DNA of 64,000 nt from an uncultured Lachnospiraceae bacterium (GTDB lineage Bacteria; Bacillota; Clostridia; Lachnospirales; Lachnospiraceae): the NCBI GenBank assembly GCA_903789615.1, contig CAIFEV010000001.1:372001-436000 (forward strand), in the 5' to 3' direction. Each line of letters opens with the position of its first letter. Within the stretch, counting starts at the first letter, position 1. The translations under genes were made by a program, and so were the position numbers. The notes below the pieces were generated by a model that searched no databases, was not told the origin of the DNA, and saw only the letters and a list, made by a program, of their open reading frames with translations. Positions 1-9,588 of the stretch are shown in pieces.

Positions 1-1306
1 ATTTGACGCGGACTGGAAACTGAATGAAAAAAGCGCGTACACCGGTGATCCGCAGCTCTACAAAGATACGGGCTTTAAAAGCAGGGAAAAGGCAGAGGAG
101 ATGATCAGGCGCCTGTGTGTCGGCGGGTACCCGGTGCAGGGGGTTATCAGCGCATTTTCCAACCGGCAGGAGACGCAGAATCCGCCGCTTCTCTACAACC
201 TGGCGGAAATACAGAACGACTGCTCGCGGAAATTCCATATCAGTCCGGATCAGACACTTACGATTATCCAGGAACTATACGAGAAACGGCTGGTGACGTA
301 CCCGCGGACGGACGCGCGCGTACTCTCCAGCGCCGTCGCAAAGGAGATTGACGGCAACATCCGCGGGCTTGCTTCCCTTTCCGGAACGGACATCAGCACG
401 GCCGCCGGACAGATTCTGAAGGCGGACGCCTGGAAGAAGATCGGCAGGACGCGGTACACCAACGACAAGCTGATCACCGACCACTATGCACTTATTCCGA
501 CCGGGAATACGAGGGCTGCGGGAAATCTTGATGGCCTGAAGCGCCAGGTTTATGAGCTGATCTGCCGGCGTTTTCTTTCCATTTTCATGCCGCCAGCAAA
601 GTACCGCAAGATCGCACTCACGATTGATGTGCCGGACGGAGAACATACGGAAACCTTCACGGCGTCGGTGCGCGTACTCACGGATCCCGGATACCGCACG
701 ATTGCCGGACTCACAGACCGGGACGAGAGCGGAGGCAAAAGTCCGGAGGAGCAGAGCCGGACATCCGGCGCCATGTCCGCTGCCTTGCAAAGACTTCGCA
801 AAGGGGATAAAATCAATATACTTGCGTTTACTGTACGGGAGGGGCAGACAACACCTCCCAGACGGTACACGACCGGTTCGATGATCCTTGCCATGGAGAA
901 CGCAGGACAGCTGATTGAGGACGAGGAGCTGAGAGAACAGATCAAGGGCTCCGGGATCGGAACAAGTGCGACGCGCGCGGAGATCCTCAGCAAACTGGAG
1001 CGGATCCGTTATCTGTCCGTGAGTAAGAAGACACAGGTTATGAAACCGACGCTGTATGGCGAGATGGTGTATGATGCTGTTGATGTCTCGATGCGTCCGA
1101 TGCTGAGTCCGAAGATGACAGCAAGCTGGGAGAAAGGTCTCACGATGGTCGCAGAAGGCACGATCGGGCCGGACGAGTATATGGAGAAACTCAGGGACTT
1201 TATCGTCCGTCGGACCGATCAGGTGAAACAGGCTGCCAATCAGGGGCAGCTGCAGAGAATGTACGCGGAGTCAGCCACGTACTACAAAAAACCGGGAAAA
1301 AATTAA
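1..1306 (+). CDS. topB: DNA topoisomerase III / type IA topoisomerase, 3' part
   Basis: The reading frame is already open at base 2, so the gene begins before the window; 434 C-terminal residues are visible. Type IA topoisomerases relax and decatenate DNA by cutting one strand through a 5'-phosphotyrosine. The catalytic motif TYPRTD is present (Tyr codon 299-301), as is the late family signature GIGTSATRAEIL near 955-990. The C-terminus ends soon after the core fold, with no cysteine zinc-ribbon tail, which fits TopB better than TopA. The stop is 15 bases before glmS, so the two are probably co-transcribed. The family call is firm; the choice of topB over another type IA paralogue is likely but not certain. 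Confidence 0.87.
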   Translation, partial: FDADWKLNEKSAYTGDPQLYKDTGFKSREKAEEMIRRLCVGGYPVQGVISAFSNRQETQNPPLLYNLAEIQNDCSRKFHISPDQTLTIIQELYEKRLVTYPRTDARVLSSAVAKEIDGNIRGLASLSGTDISTAAGQILKADAWKKIGRTRYTNDKLITDHYALIPTGNTRAAGNLDGLKRQVYELICRRFLSIFMPPAKYRKIALTIDVPDGEHTETFTASVRVLTDPGYRTIAGLTDRDESGGKSPEEQSRTSGAMSAALQRLRKGDKINILAFTVREGQTTPPRRYTTGSMILAMENAGQLIEDEELREQIKGSGIGTSATRAEILSKLERIRYLSVSKKTQVMKPTLYGEMVYDAVDVSMRPMLSPKMTASWEKGLTMVAEGTIGPDEYMEKLRDFIVRRTDQVKQAANQGQLQRMYAESATYYKKPGKN

Positions 1307-1321
1307 CGGGAGAATAAATGT

Positions 1322-3151
1322 ATGTGCGGAATTGTGGGGTACATTGGCACAAGAGACTGCGTGGACATGCTGGTTGATTCACTGGCGCGGCTGGAGTACA
1401 GGGGGTATGACTCTTCAGGCATCGCCGTGGCCGGACCGGACGGTATACAGGTGCGGAAGGCCGCGGGAAGACTTTCCAATCTGCGCCGGAAACTGGCGGA
1501 TGAGGACAGACCGGCCGGGCATGCCGGGATCGGCCATACGCGCTGGGCGACGCACGGCGCGCCGTCGGATGTCAACGCGCATCCGCAGGGGACGAAAGAT
1601 GTGATGCTGGTTCACAACGGCATCATCGAGAACTACCGGGAGATCGAAGATTTCCTCACACAGAAGGGCTATACTTTCTCGTCTGAGACGGACACGGAGA
1701 GAGCGGCCTGCCTCATTGACTGGTATTACCGCTCCGGAAAGCGCGACCCGCAGGAGGCACTGCGAGGGGCGCTCGGTGTGATCCGCGGATCGTACGCATT
1801 TGCCGTGCTGTTCCGGGACTTTCCGGACCGGCTGTATGCCGTGCGCTGCGAGAGTCCGCTTGTGATCGGACTGGGCGACGGCGAGAATTTCATCGGTTCG
1901 GACGTGACGTCTTTTATTTCCTATACAAAGAAGTATTATCTTCTGGAAAAAGATGAGATCGCCGAGATCCGGGCGGACGGAGTGTATATCCGGGGGATGG
2001 ACGGCCATCTTGTGGAGAAGAAGGTCCAGACGGCTGACTGGGATGTCTCTGCGGCAGAAAAGGGCGGTTATCCGCACTTTATGTTAAAGGAGATCCACGA
2101 GCAGCCGGAGGCTGTGCGCGCGGCCATAAGCCCGCGCATCCGGGACGGTCTGCCGTGGCTTGAGGGCGACGGCATCGACACGGACAAACTGCCGAAGTAC
2201 CGGAAACTGTTCTTTGTAGCCTGCGGAACGGCGATGCACGCCGGGCTGGTCGCGAAGTATGTCATCGAGCGCACCGCCGGCGTGGAGGTGACGGTTGATG
2301 TGGCGTCGGAATTCCGCTACCGGGATCCGCTGATCACAAAGGACGATCTGTTCGTCGCCATCTCCCAGTCCGGCGAGACCGCGGACACGCTGGCTGCGCT
2401 TCGCCTCGCAAAAGAAAAGGGCGCCGACACGGTGGGAATTGTCAATGTAGTCGGTTCTTCTATCGCCAGAGAAGTCGATCATGTCCTGTACACCTATGCC
2501 GGCCCGGAAATTTCCGTCGCCTCGACCAAGGCGTACATGGTTCAGATCGCGGTGGTATATCTGATCGCGATGGAGCTGGCACTGAAGAAAGGCACCATTT
2601 CCCGTTCCCAGTGCGAGGCGGCCGTGTCCCATCTGCAGGAGATGCCGGACGTAATCTCGCAGGTACTCGAGGAGAAGGACACCTGTTCGATGATTGCATC
2701 CCGAATCATGAATGCGGAGAGTCTTCTCTACATCGGAAGGGGGCTCGACTATGCACTCAGCATGGAGGGATCGCTGAAACTCAAGGAGATTTCCTACATT
2801 CATTCCGAGTCGTACGCTGCCGGCGAGCTCAAGCACGGGACCATAAGTCTGGTGACGGAAGGAATGCCGGTCATCGCCATCGCGACACAGAAACGGATCA
2901 TCGAAAAAACCATCAGCAACATCAAGGAGGTGAAGGCGCGGGGTGCAAAAGTCGTTCTGATCTGCGCGCCGGAGGTGGAAGTCGGAAAGGATGTGGCTGA
3001 TTACGTCATTCACCTCCCCAAGACGGACGATATCTTCTATCCGATGGCAGCCGCCGTTCCGATGCAGCTTATCGCCTACTACTGCTCGGCCCTGAAAGGC
3101 AACGACGTCGATAAACCGCGAAATCTTGCCAAGTCGGTGACAGTAGAATAA
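1322..3151 (+). CDS. glmS: Glutamine--fructose-6-phosphate aminotransferase (isomerizing)
   Basis: GlmS makes glucosamine-6-phosphate from fructose-6-phosphate and glutamine, the first step toward UDP-GlcNAc for the cell wall. The 609 residues match the usual family length. The protein starts MCGIVGYIG; Cys2, freed by removal of Met1, is the glutaminase nucleophile. Two SIS sugar-isomerase domains fill the C-terminal half, with a SQSGETADT phosphate-binding loop. The end DKPRNLAKSVTVE carries the conserved Lys (604). The start is set by the MCGI motif and a GGGAG site nine bases upstream; an ATG four bases earlier is out of frame. The gap after topB is too short for a glmS ribozyme. Confidence 0.97.
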   Translation: MCGIVGYIGTRDCVDMLVDSLARLEYRGYDSSGIAVAGPDGIQVRKAAGRLSNLRRKLADEDRPAGHAGIGHTRWATHGAPSDVNAHPQGTKDVMLVHNGIIENYREIEDFLTQKGYTFSSETDTERAACLIDWYYRSGKRDPQEALRGALGVIRGSYAFAVLFRDFPDRLYAVRCESPLVIGLGDGENFIGSDVTSFISYTKKYYLLEKDEIAEIRADGVYIRGMDGHLVEKKVQTADWDVSAAEKGGYPHFMLKEIHEQPEAVRAAISPRIRDGLPWLEGDGIDTDKLPKYRKLFFVACGTAMHAGLVAKYVIERTAGVEVTVDVASEFRYRDPLITKDDLFVAISQSGETADTLAALRLAKEKGADTVGIVNVVGSSIAREVDHVLYTYAGPEISVASTKAYMVQIAVVYLIAMELALKKGTISRSQCEAAVSHLQEMPDVISQVLEEKDTCSMIASRIMNAESLLYIGRGLDYALSMEGSLKLKEISYIHSESYAAGELKHGTISLVTEGMPVIAIATQKRIIEKTISNIKEVKARGAKVVLICAPEVEVGKDVADYVIHLPKTDDIFYPMAAAVPMQLIAYYCSALKGNDVDKPRNLAKSVTVE

Positions 3152-3166
3152 AGAAAAGGAAGCTTT

Positions 3167-3847
3167 TTGAAAATGAACGGGAAACTGAAAATCACGGAAC
3201 TTTTTGATCTTAATGCCTCGGCAGCGGGAGAGTACCTGAAAAATTACACCTATCCGTGGGAGGCGCTCGCAGATATTGCCGGGATCATACGTAAAATCGG
3301 TGCGGCGCTTCCGGAGGATGAATATGAGAAGCGCGGAGATGACATCTGGATTCACAAGAGCGCCCATGTCTTTGACTCCGCCTATATTGCCGGCCCCTGT
3401 ATCATAGGCCCGCGCACCGAGGTGCGCCAGTGCGCGTTCATCCGTGGTAAGGCGCTTGTCGGTGCCGACTGTGTTGTCGGGAACTCCACGGAGCTTAAGA
3501 ACGTCATTCTGTTTGACCACGTGCAGGTTCCGCACTACAACTATGTCGGAGACTCTATCCTGGGTACATTTTCTCATATGGGAGCCGGTTCTATTACTTC
3601 AAACGTGAAGTCGGACAAGAAGCTGATCGTAATTAAGGGACCGGACGGAAGTATCGAGACCGGCATCAAGAAGATCGGAGCTTTTCTGGGCGATCACGTG
3701 GAGATCGGCTGCGGGAGCGTGCTGAACCCGGGAACAATTGTCGGAAGAGGGAGCAACGTCTATCCGCTCTCGAGTGTCCGCGGATATGTCCCTGAAAACA
3801 GCATCTACAAGAAAGCGTCTGAAATTGTGACAAAGCGGGACGCGTAA
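3167..3847 (+). CDS. Left-handed beta-helix acyltransferase-like protein (GlmU C-domain relative)
   Basis: A 226-residue protein of hexapeptide repeats from about residue 60 to 215, preceded by a short helical region. It lacks the N-terminal pyrophosphorylase domain of full GlmU. Its central stretch resembles the GlmU acetyltransferase site: VPHYNYVGD (His123, Tyr126) aligns with the HxxYxGD active-site loop and is followed by GAGSITSN. The usual NYDG segment is missing, so the substrate may differ. It lies 15 bases behind glmS, suggesting work on an amino-sugar phosphate. The start is TTG 3167, six bases after AGGA; ATG 3173 is an alternative. The fold is clear; the reaction is an inference. 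Confidence 0.75.
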   Translation: MKMNGKLKITELFDLNASAAGEYLKNYTYPWEALADIAGIIRKIGAALPEDEYEKRGDDIWIHKSAHVFDSAYIAGPCIIGPRTEVRQCAFIRGKALVGADCVVGNSTELKNVILFDHVQVPHYNYVGDSILGTFSHMGAGSITSNVKSDKKLIVIKGPDGSIETGIKKIGAFLGDHVEIGCGSVLNPGTIVGRGSNVYPLSSVRGYVPENSIYKKASEIVTKRDA

Positions 3848-3855
3848 CCATACTT

Positions 3856-3903
3856 AAAAAAGCTGTCTGTCCGGAGATACTTTCCGGACAGGCAGCTTTT
3901 TTA
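3856..3903. terminator. Bidirectional intrinsic terminator
   Basis: A hairpin of about 15 pairs (arms around AGCTGTCTGTCCGGA and TCCGGACAGGCAGCT, with one G-U pair) has six A on the left and six T on the right. It can end the glmS transcript on the plus strand and the activase transcript on the minus strand, whose genes converge here. Confidence 0.9.
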
Positions 3904-3974
3904 ACTGGTCTTGCATTTGCAGCTGACAGGCGCAAGGAGGAATGGCATGATCTGCAGGAGCGCAGCTTCCCTGC

Positions 3975-6900
3975 TCAGGCCTCCTGCACGGCCGGCTGTG
4001 TGTCGAGCTCCTTCTCGCGAAGGTTTCTGCCGGCCTGTGTGAGCATCAGCTTGATGCGGTTGAGCTGGTTGACTTCCGAGGCACCCGGATCGTAGTCGAT
4101 AGCAATGATATTTGATCCCGGGTATCTTGCCTTCAGCGGTTTGATGACACCCTTGCCCACGATGTGGTTCGGGAGACATCCGAACGGCTGACAGCAGACG
4201 ATGTTCGGAACACCGCTCTTGATGAGCTCGATCATCTCGCCTGGAAGCAGCCATCCCTCGCCGGTCTGGTTGTTCAGAGATACCAGCTGGCTGGCTTCCT
4301 TAGCCGTCTCGTCGACATCCGACCAGGGCGTGAAACGGCTGCTCTCAGCCAGGGCCTTGTTTGCGGACTTCCGGATGTGCCCGATAAACTTGAGCACGGC
4401 CTCGGAGATAACTTCGGACTTCTTCGGTGTCAGGAGGTTATCATGCTTGTAGCGCTCATTGCGCAGGCAGTAGAACATGAATCCCATCAGATCCGGCACG
4501 ACCGCCTCGGCTCCCTCCTTCTCCAGAAGATCTACGATGTGGTTGTTCGCGCTTGGCAGGAACTTAACCAGAATTTCACCGACGACGCCGACCTTCGGCT
4601 TTACCTCGTTTGTGAGCGGGATTGTGTCAAAATCCCGGATCAGCTGGCGGGAGTATTCGTTAAAGTCCCGGAACGTCACCTTCGGCTGTGTCAGCTGGCG
4701 GATGAGGATGTTTTTCCATTTGTCATGAAGCGCGTTGACGGAACCGGGGACCTGTTCGTAGGGCCTCGTGCGATAGATGACTTTCATCAGGATATCGCCG
4801 TACAGCAGCGCCATGAGCGCCTTTTTGGCCTCTTCGAGAGTGTAGGTGAAGCCGGAGTTGGTCTCAAGTCCCTGTGCACTCATGGAGATGACCGGGATGT
4901 ATTCGAGGTGGCACTTCACGAGGGCGCGGCGGATGAAACCGATGTAGTTGGAGGCACGGCAGCCGCCGCCGGTCTGTGTGATGAGCAGGGCGATCTTATG
5001 CGTGTCATACTTCCCGGAGAGAACGGCGCTCATCAGCTGGCCCACGACCATCATGGAAGGATAGCAGGCGTCGTTGTTCACGTAGCGCGTTCCGGTGTCG
5101 ATTGCGGTGCGGTTGTCGTTGTCGAGCACCTCGATGTTGTAGCCGCAGGAGGAGAGGGCCGGCGCCAGAAGCTCGAAGTGGATCGGGGACATCTGGGGCG
5201 CCAGAATCGTGTATTTCTCGCGCATCGGCTTTGTGAACTCGGGGCGGGAAAATGCCGCGGAGTGCACGTGCTGCCCTTTGACCGGGTGCATGTCACGCAC
5301 GCGGAGCGCTGCCAGAAGCGAACGGATGCGGATGCGGGCGGCTCCCAGGTTGTTGACCTCATCGATTTTCAGAACCGTGTAGATCTTTCCGGATTTCCGC
5401 AGAATCTCGCTGACTTCGTCGGTCGTCACGGCGTCAAGGCCGCAGCCGAAGGAGTTGAGCTGGATCAGGTCCAGATTCTTCGTGGTGCGGACGTAGCTGG
5501 CCGCCGCATACAGACGCGAATGGTATGCCCACTGGTCCATCGCGATGAGAGGACGGTCCACATGTCCGAGATGGGAGATGGAATCCTCTGTAAGGACGGC
5601 CACACCGTAGGAGTTGATGAGCTCCGGGATGCCGTGGTTGATCTCCGGGTCGACGTGATACGGCCGGCCGGCCAGCACAATCCCGCGCTGATGGGTCTTG
5701 TCAAGCATGCGGATGACTTCCTCGCCTTTGCGGCGGATGTCTTCCCTGGATTTCATCTGTTCGGCCCAGGCCTTGTGCACGGCTTCGCGGATCTCCTTCT
5801 TCGGGATATCCGGGAATACTTCCGTCAGGCGCGTGCGGAGCTTCTCCTCGCTCTCAAACGACATAAAGGGGTTGCGGAAGTCGATGTGCTCCGTCTTCAG
5901 ATCCTCGACATTATTCTTGATGTTTTCCGCATAGGAGGTCACGATCGGGCAGTTGTAGTGGTTGTTGGAATTTTGGATCTCCTGGTGTTCGTACGGGATG
6001 CACGGGTACCAGATGAACTTCACGCCGTTTTTGATCAGCCACATGATGTGTCCGTGCGTGATCTTCGCCGGGTAGCACTCGGATTCCGACGGGATCGACT
6101 CGATGCCCAGGTCATAGATCTTCCGGTTGGAGGCAGGAGACAGGACCACCCGGTAGCCCAGTTTCGTGAAGAACGTGAACCAGAACGGATAGTTCTCGTA
6201 CATGTTCAGAGCTCTTGGCATGCCGACCGTTCCGCGCGGTGCCTTGTCCTCGTCAAGCGGCACATAGTCGAACAGCCGGTGAAGCTTGTATTCGAACAGG
6301 TTCGGCAGATGATCCTTCTTTTTGGCGATACCAAGACCTCTCTCGCAGCGGTTGCCCGTGATGAACTGACGGCCGCCGGAGAAGCGGTTGATGGTCAGAT
6401 GGCAGCTGTTGGTGCAGCCGTGGCAGCGGGCGAGCTTCGTCGTGTACGTGAGAGCGTTGATCTGTTCGATGGACAGCATGGAGGATTTCTTCCCTGCCAC
6501 ATAGCGCTCTCTGGCGATGAGACCTGCGCCGAACGCACCCATGATGCCGGCAATATCCGGGCGGATGACATCGGTATTGGTTATCTTCTCGAACGCGCGC
6601 AGAACGGCATCGTTGTAGAACGTACCGCCCTGAACGACGATATGGGAGCCCAGTTCCTTCGGATCTGAAATCTTGATGACCTTGTACAGAGCGTTCTTGA
6701 TAACCGAGTAGGCAAGGCCGGCGGAGATATCCGGAACCCCTGCGCCCTCTTTCTGCGCCTGCTTGACCTTGGAGTTCATGAACACAGTGCAGCGGGTCCC
6801 GAGATCAATCGGGTGCTTTGCAAAAAGCGCCTCCTTCGCGAAATCCCGCACATCCAGATTCAAAGATCTGGCAAATGTTTCAATGAAGGAACCGCATCCG

Positions 6901-8270
6901 GATGAGCACGCCTCGTTGAGCATCACAGAGTCGACGCTCTTGTCGCGGATCTTGATGCATTTCATATCCTGACCGCCGATGTCGATGATGCAGTCTACGT
7001 CCGGCTGGAAGAACGCCGCCGCGTAGTAGTGGGCGACGGTCTCGACCTCGCCCTCATCGAGCATCAGAGCAGATTTAAGAAGCGCCTCGCCGTACCCGGT
7101 GGAGCAGGCACAGGCGATTTCGGCGTCCGCCGGTTTGATGGCATAAATCTCTTTCAGGGATTTAATGGCCGTCGCGATCGGAGAGCCGTTGTTATTCGAA
7201 TAGAAGGAGTACAGAAGCTTGCCGTCCTCACCGACGACTGCCAGCTTGGTGGTTGTGGAGCCCGCGTCAATGCCCAGGTAACATCTGCCGTGGTAGCTGG
7301 CAAGATCCCCCTTTACAACCTGTGCCTTTGCGTGGCGGGACTGAAACTGCCCGTATGCCGCCTTGTCGGCAAAAAGCGGCTCCATCCGCTGTACTTCAAA
7401 TTCCAGCTTGACCTTGCTCTTGAGGCGGCTGATCATCTGCTCTACCGGATAGTGGACATCCTTGTGGAAGTTCATGGCTGAACCGATGGCGGCGAACAGA
7501 TGGGAATTCTCCGGCGCGATGATCTGCTCCGGCTTTAAGGAAAGCGTGCGGATAAAGGCGTTTCGAAGCTCCGGGAGGAAATGAAGCGGGCCTCCGAGGA
7601 ATGCCACGTTGCCGCGGATCGGCTTGCCGCACGCCAGACCGGAGATGGTCTGTTCCACGACAGCCTGGAAGATGGAAGCGGAGAGGTCTTCCTTGGTAGC
7701 GCCTTCGTTGATCAGAGGCTGGATATCCGACTTCGCGAAAACGCCGCAGCGCGCCGCAATCGGATAAATGGACTTGTAGTTTTTCGCGTATTCGTTGAGG
7801 CCTGCCGCATCGGTCTGCAGCAGCGTGGCCATCTGGTCGATGAAGGAACCGGTGCCGCCGGCGCAGATTCCGTTCATGCGTTGGTCAATGCCGCTGGTGA
7901 AATAGATGATCTTAGCGTCTTCACCGCCGAGCTCGATCGCGACGTCACACTGCGGCGCGTAGTCCTTGAGAGAAGTCGCAACCGCGACAACTTCCTGGAA
8001 GAACGGGACGCCCAGGTGCTTTGCAAGCGTCAGACCGCCGGAACCGGTGATGACCGGGTACATTTCGTATTGGCCGAGTGTTTCGACGGATTCCTCCAGC
8101 AGATGCTGGAGAGTTTCCTGAATATTGGCAAAATGTCTCTGATAATCTGAAAATACAATTTTGTTTGAACCGTACTCCAGAACGGCAATCTTCACGGTCG
8201 TGGAACCGATGTCAATACCGACCCTGTATTTCTTTTCTGCTGATACCGGATTTTTTGCTGTTGTTTCCAT
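3975..8270 (-). CDS. Double 2-hydroxyacyl-CoA dehydratase activase-related protein with DUF2229 region
   Basis: This 1431-residue protein joins two BcrAD/BadFG-type ASKHA ATPase modules. The first carries [11 protein letters not shown] (about residues 17-27), the second [11 protein letters not shown] (about 331-341). Each retains the two cysteines that in HgdC-type activators hold a bridging [4Fe-4S] cluster: [10 protein letters not shown] and [11 protein letters not shown] in module one, [10 protein letters not shown] and GTRCTVF in module two. A CHGCTNSC cluster follows near residue 618, then a DUF2229-type region from about 677 and a dehydratase-like C-terminal part. Activators of this kind use ATP to push an electron into a dehydratase. 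No separate dehydratase subunits lie nearby, so the partner is unknown. ATG at 8270 with AGGG just upstream. Confidence 0.85.
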   Translation of the reverse strand: METTAKNPVSAEKKYRVGIDIGSTTVKIAVLEYGSNKIVFSDYQRHFANIQETLQHLLEESVETLGQYEMYPVITGSGGLTLAKHLGVPFFQEVVAVATSLKDYAPQCDVAIELGGEDAKIIYFTSGIDQRMNGICAGGTGSFIDQMATLLQTDAAGLNEYAKNYKSIYPIAARCGVFAKSDIQPLINEGATKEDLSASIFQAVVEQTISGLACGKPIRGNVAFLGGPLHFLPELRNAFIRTLSLKPEQIIAPENSHLFAAIGSAMNFHKDVHYPVEQMISRLKSKVKLEFEVQRMEPLFADKAAYGQFQSRHAKAQVVKGDLASYHGRCYLGIDAGSTTTKLAVVGEDGKLLYSFYSNNNGSPIATAIKSLKEIYAIKPADAEIACACSTGYGEALLKSALMLDEGEVETVAHYYAAAFFQPDVDCIIDIGGQDMKCIKIRDKSVDSVMLNEACSSGCGSFIETFARSLNLDVRDFAKEALFAKHPIDLGTRCTVFMNSKVKQAQKEGAGVPDISAGLAYSVIKNALYKVIKISDPKELGSHIVVQGGTFYNDAVLRAFEKITNTDVIRPDIAGIMGAFGAGLIARERYVAGKKSSMLSIEQINALTYTTKLARCHGCTNSCHLTINRFSGGRQFITGNRCERGLGIAKKKDHLPNLFEYKLHRLFDYVPLDEDKAPRGTVGMPRALNMYENYPFWFTFFTKLGYRVVLSPASNRKIYDLGIESIPSESECYPAKITHGHIMWLIKNGVKFIWYPCIPYEHQEIQNSNNHYNCPIVTSYAENIKNNVEDLKTEHIDFRNPFMSFESEEKLRTRLTEVFPDIPKKEIREAVHKAWAEQMKSREDIRRKGEEVIRMLDKTHQRGIVLAGRPYHVDPEINHGIPELINSYGVAVLTEDSISHLGHVDRPLIAMDQWAYHSRLYAAASYVRTTKNLDLIQLNSFGCGLDAVTTDEVSEILRKSGKIYTVLKIDEVNNLGAARIRIRSLLAALRVRDMHPVKGQHVHSAAFSRPEFTKPMREKYTILAPQMSPIHFELLAPALSSCGYNIEVLDNDNRTAIDTGTRYVNNDACYPSMMVVGQLMSAVLSGKYDTHKIALLITQTGGGCRASNYIGFIRRALVKCHLEYIPVISMSAQGLETNSGFTYTLEEAKKALMALLYGDILMKVIYRTRPYEQVPGSVNALHDKWKNILIRQLTQPKVTFRDFNEYSRQLIRDFDTIPLTNEVKPKVGVVGEILVKFLPSANNHIVDLLEKEGAEAVVPDLMGFMFYCLRNERYKHDNLLTPKKSEVISEAVLKFIGHIRKSANKALAESSRFTPWSDVDETAKEASQLVSLNNQTGEGWLLPGEMIELIKSGVPNIVCCQPFGCLPNHIVGKGVIKPLKARYPGSNIIAIDYDPGASEVNQLNRIKLMLTQAGRNLREKELDTQPAVQEA

Positions 8271-8332
8271 GAATTACCCTGATGCAGGGAAAATGTCCTG
8301 CAGACCTTATTTGTTATTCGTAAATCCGCTAT

Positions 8333-8361
8333 ATTATAGGAATTCTTCCGGGTCTTTGCAA
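8333..8361 (-). promoter_or_regulatory. Sigma-A promoter of the activase gene
   Basis: Read on the minus strand: TTGCAA (8361-8356), 17-base spacer, TATAAT (8338-8333). Transcription would begin about 50-60 bases before the start codon at 8270. Confidence 0.65.
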
Positions 8362-8431
8362 TTAACAAGAAATCTGCATTGTCCCTTCCGACCATCCCGG
8401 AAAAGCGCGCAGATACGGGCCGCAGAGCAGA

Positions 8432-8460
8432 TTGACGGGGCACGCGGGCCGATTTATAAT
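8432..8460 (+). promoter_or_regulatory. Sigma-A promoter of the rhomboid-like gene
   Basis: TTGACG (8432-8437), 17-base spacer, TATAAT (8455-8460), about 40 bases before the ATG at 8500. It diverges from the activase promoter. Confidence 0.75.
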
Positions 8461-8499
8461 TTATTTGTGAAGTTTTTAAGCAGAAAGGCAGAATCGTGT

Positions 8500-9498
8500 A
8501 TGACATCTTCGGGATGGGGGCATAAAAAGAGAGGGATCGGGCGTTTCGCGATAAGCGGACTGATGCGCTGGATCGTCGCGGGGTACGCCATTGGCTATTT
8601 TCTTTCCATATTCGGGCTGGAGAGCTGGCTCACCTTAAATCCGGCACTCATCTGCCGGGGACAGATATGGCGGATTGTAACCTTCCTGCTCATTCCGCCG
8701 GCCTCCGGAAATCTGATTTTCCTGATTTTTATTCTGTATTTTTATCTGATGATCGGCAACGCGCTGGAGAATTTCTGGGGCACGGTGAAATTCAACGAGT
8801 ACTATTTCGGCGGCGTACTGATTCAGATTGCTGCGGCGCTTCTCATTTACCTGCTGACCGGCAATAATCTGATCCTCTCGACGTCGTACATCAACATGTC
8901 GCTGTTTCTCGCATTTGCCGTGGAGGCGCCGGACACGCAGATTCTGCTCTTCTTCATCCTGCCGGTTAAGATGGTGTGGCTAGCCTGGATAGACGGTTTG
9001 ATAATCGCGCTCACGGTTATTTTCGGCATTTTGTCCGCCTTTCTTCCGCTGCCGGCAGGACTTATCAGCGGCCTTGCTATGGCAGGCGTGGCGGCTGCGC
9101 CCGGGGCCGCGGCTGCCGCCATCATCGGCCTTGCGAATTTCTTCATCTATCTGGCTGTCCAGTATAAGCGGAAGCGTCCGAATTCCGTTCAGAAACAGTT
9201 CCGGGCACAGATGAAGCGCGGCGCAAAGGCGGATGTGATTTCTTTTAACACGGAAAAGAAGAAGAGAGAACGCGGCAGCGGCGCATTTACACCGCTCCAG
9301 CCGTCTGGAAAAAACGGCGGACCATACCGGCACCGCTGCGCCATATGCGGCCGCACCGATGTGAGCGACCCGGACCTCGAATTCCGGTTCTGCTCGAAAT
9401 GTGCCGGAAATTTTGAGTTCTGCGAGGATCACATCCGGGCACACCGTCATGTGACTGAAGAGGACCTGAAGGCCGGAAAAGGGCCTGAACCGCTCTGA
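8500..9498 (+). CDS. Rhomboid-like membrane protein without catalytic serine, C-terminal zinc-binding tail
   Basis: A 332-residue protein with about six hydrophobic segments between residues 20 and 220. GQIWRIVTFLLIP and the following helix pair resemble the start of rhomboid proteases. The catalytic GxSG motif is absent: the matching helix reads STSYINMSLFLAF. A protease function is therefore unlikely. The cytoplasmic tail (about 270-332) carries a CAICG ... CSKC pair followed by CEDHIRAHRH, a probable zinc site. The start is ATG 8500; the frame is open further upstream, but only this start lies downstream of the promoter, with AAAGG eleven bases before it. A rhomboid pseudoprotease is the best description; the role is unknown. 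Confidence 0.7.
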   Translation: MTSSGWGHKKRGIGRFAISGLMRWIVAGYAIGYFLSIFGLESWLTLNPALICRGQIWRIVTFLLIPPASGNLIFLIFILYFYLMIGNALENFWGTVKFNEYYFGGVLIQIAAALLIYLLTGNNLILSTSYINMSLFLAFAVEAPDTQILLFFILPVKMVWLAWIDGLIIALTVIFGILSAFLPLPAGLISGLAMAGVAAAPGAAAAAIIGLANFFIYLAVQYKRKRPNSVQKQFRAQMKRGAKADVISFNTEKKKRERGSGAFTPLQPSGKNGGPYRHRCAICGRTDVSDPDLEFRFCSKCAGNFEFCEDHIRAHRHVTEEDLKAGKGPEPL

Positions 9499-9545
9499 CT
9501 TTACCGGAAGCTTATAAAAGCACAATGGCAAATGCCGCGGTGATT

Positions 9546-9554
9546 TGATATAGT
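9546..9554 (+). promoter_or_regulatory. Extended -10 promoter of pyk
   Basis: TGA followed by TATAGT (9549-9554) has the TGn extension; the -35 region (TGGCAA, 9526-9531) is weak. Transcription would start about 28 bases before ATG 9589. Confidence 0.45.
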
Positions 9555-9588
9555 GATATCGGACATAAATGGAGGACAGACGCGAAAG

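Noticed and set aside
2084-3577. A 497-codon minus-strand frame across glmS and the acyltransferase gene
   Set aside because: It is a shadow of two well-supported plus-strand genes and shows no family motif.
4164-6668. An 834-codon open frame on the plus strand opposite the activase gene
   Set aside because: It is antisense to a long gene with clear conserved motifs and has no recognisable domain. Long antisense frames are common in codon-biased genes.
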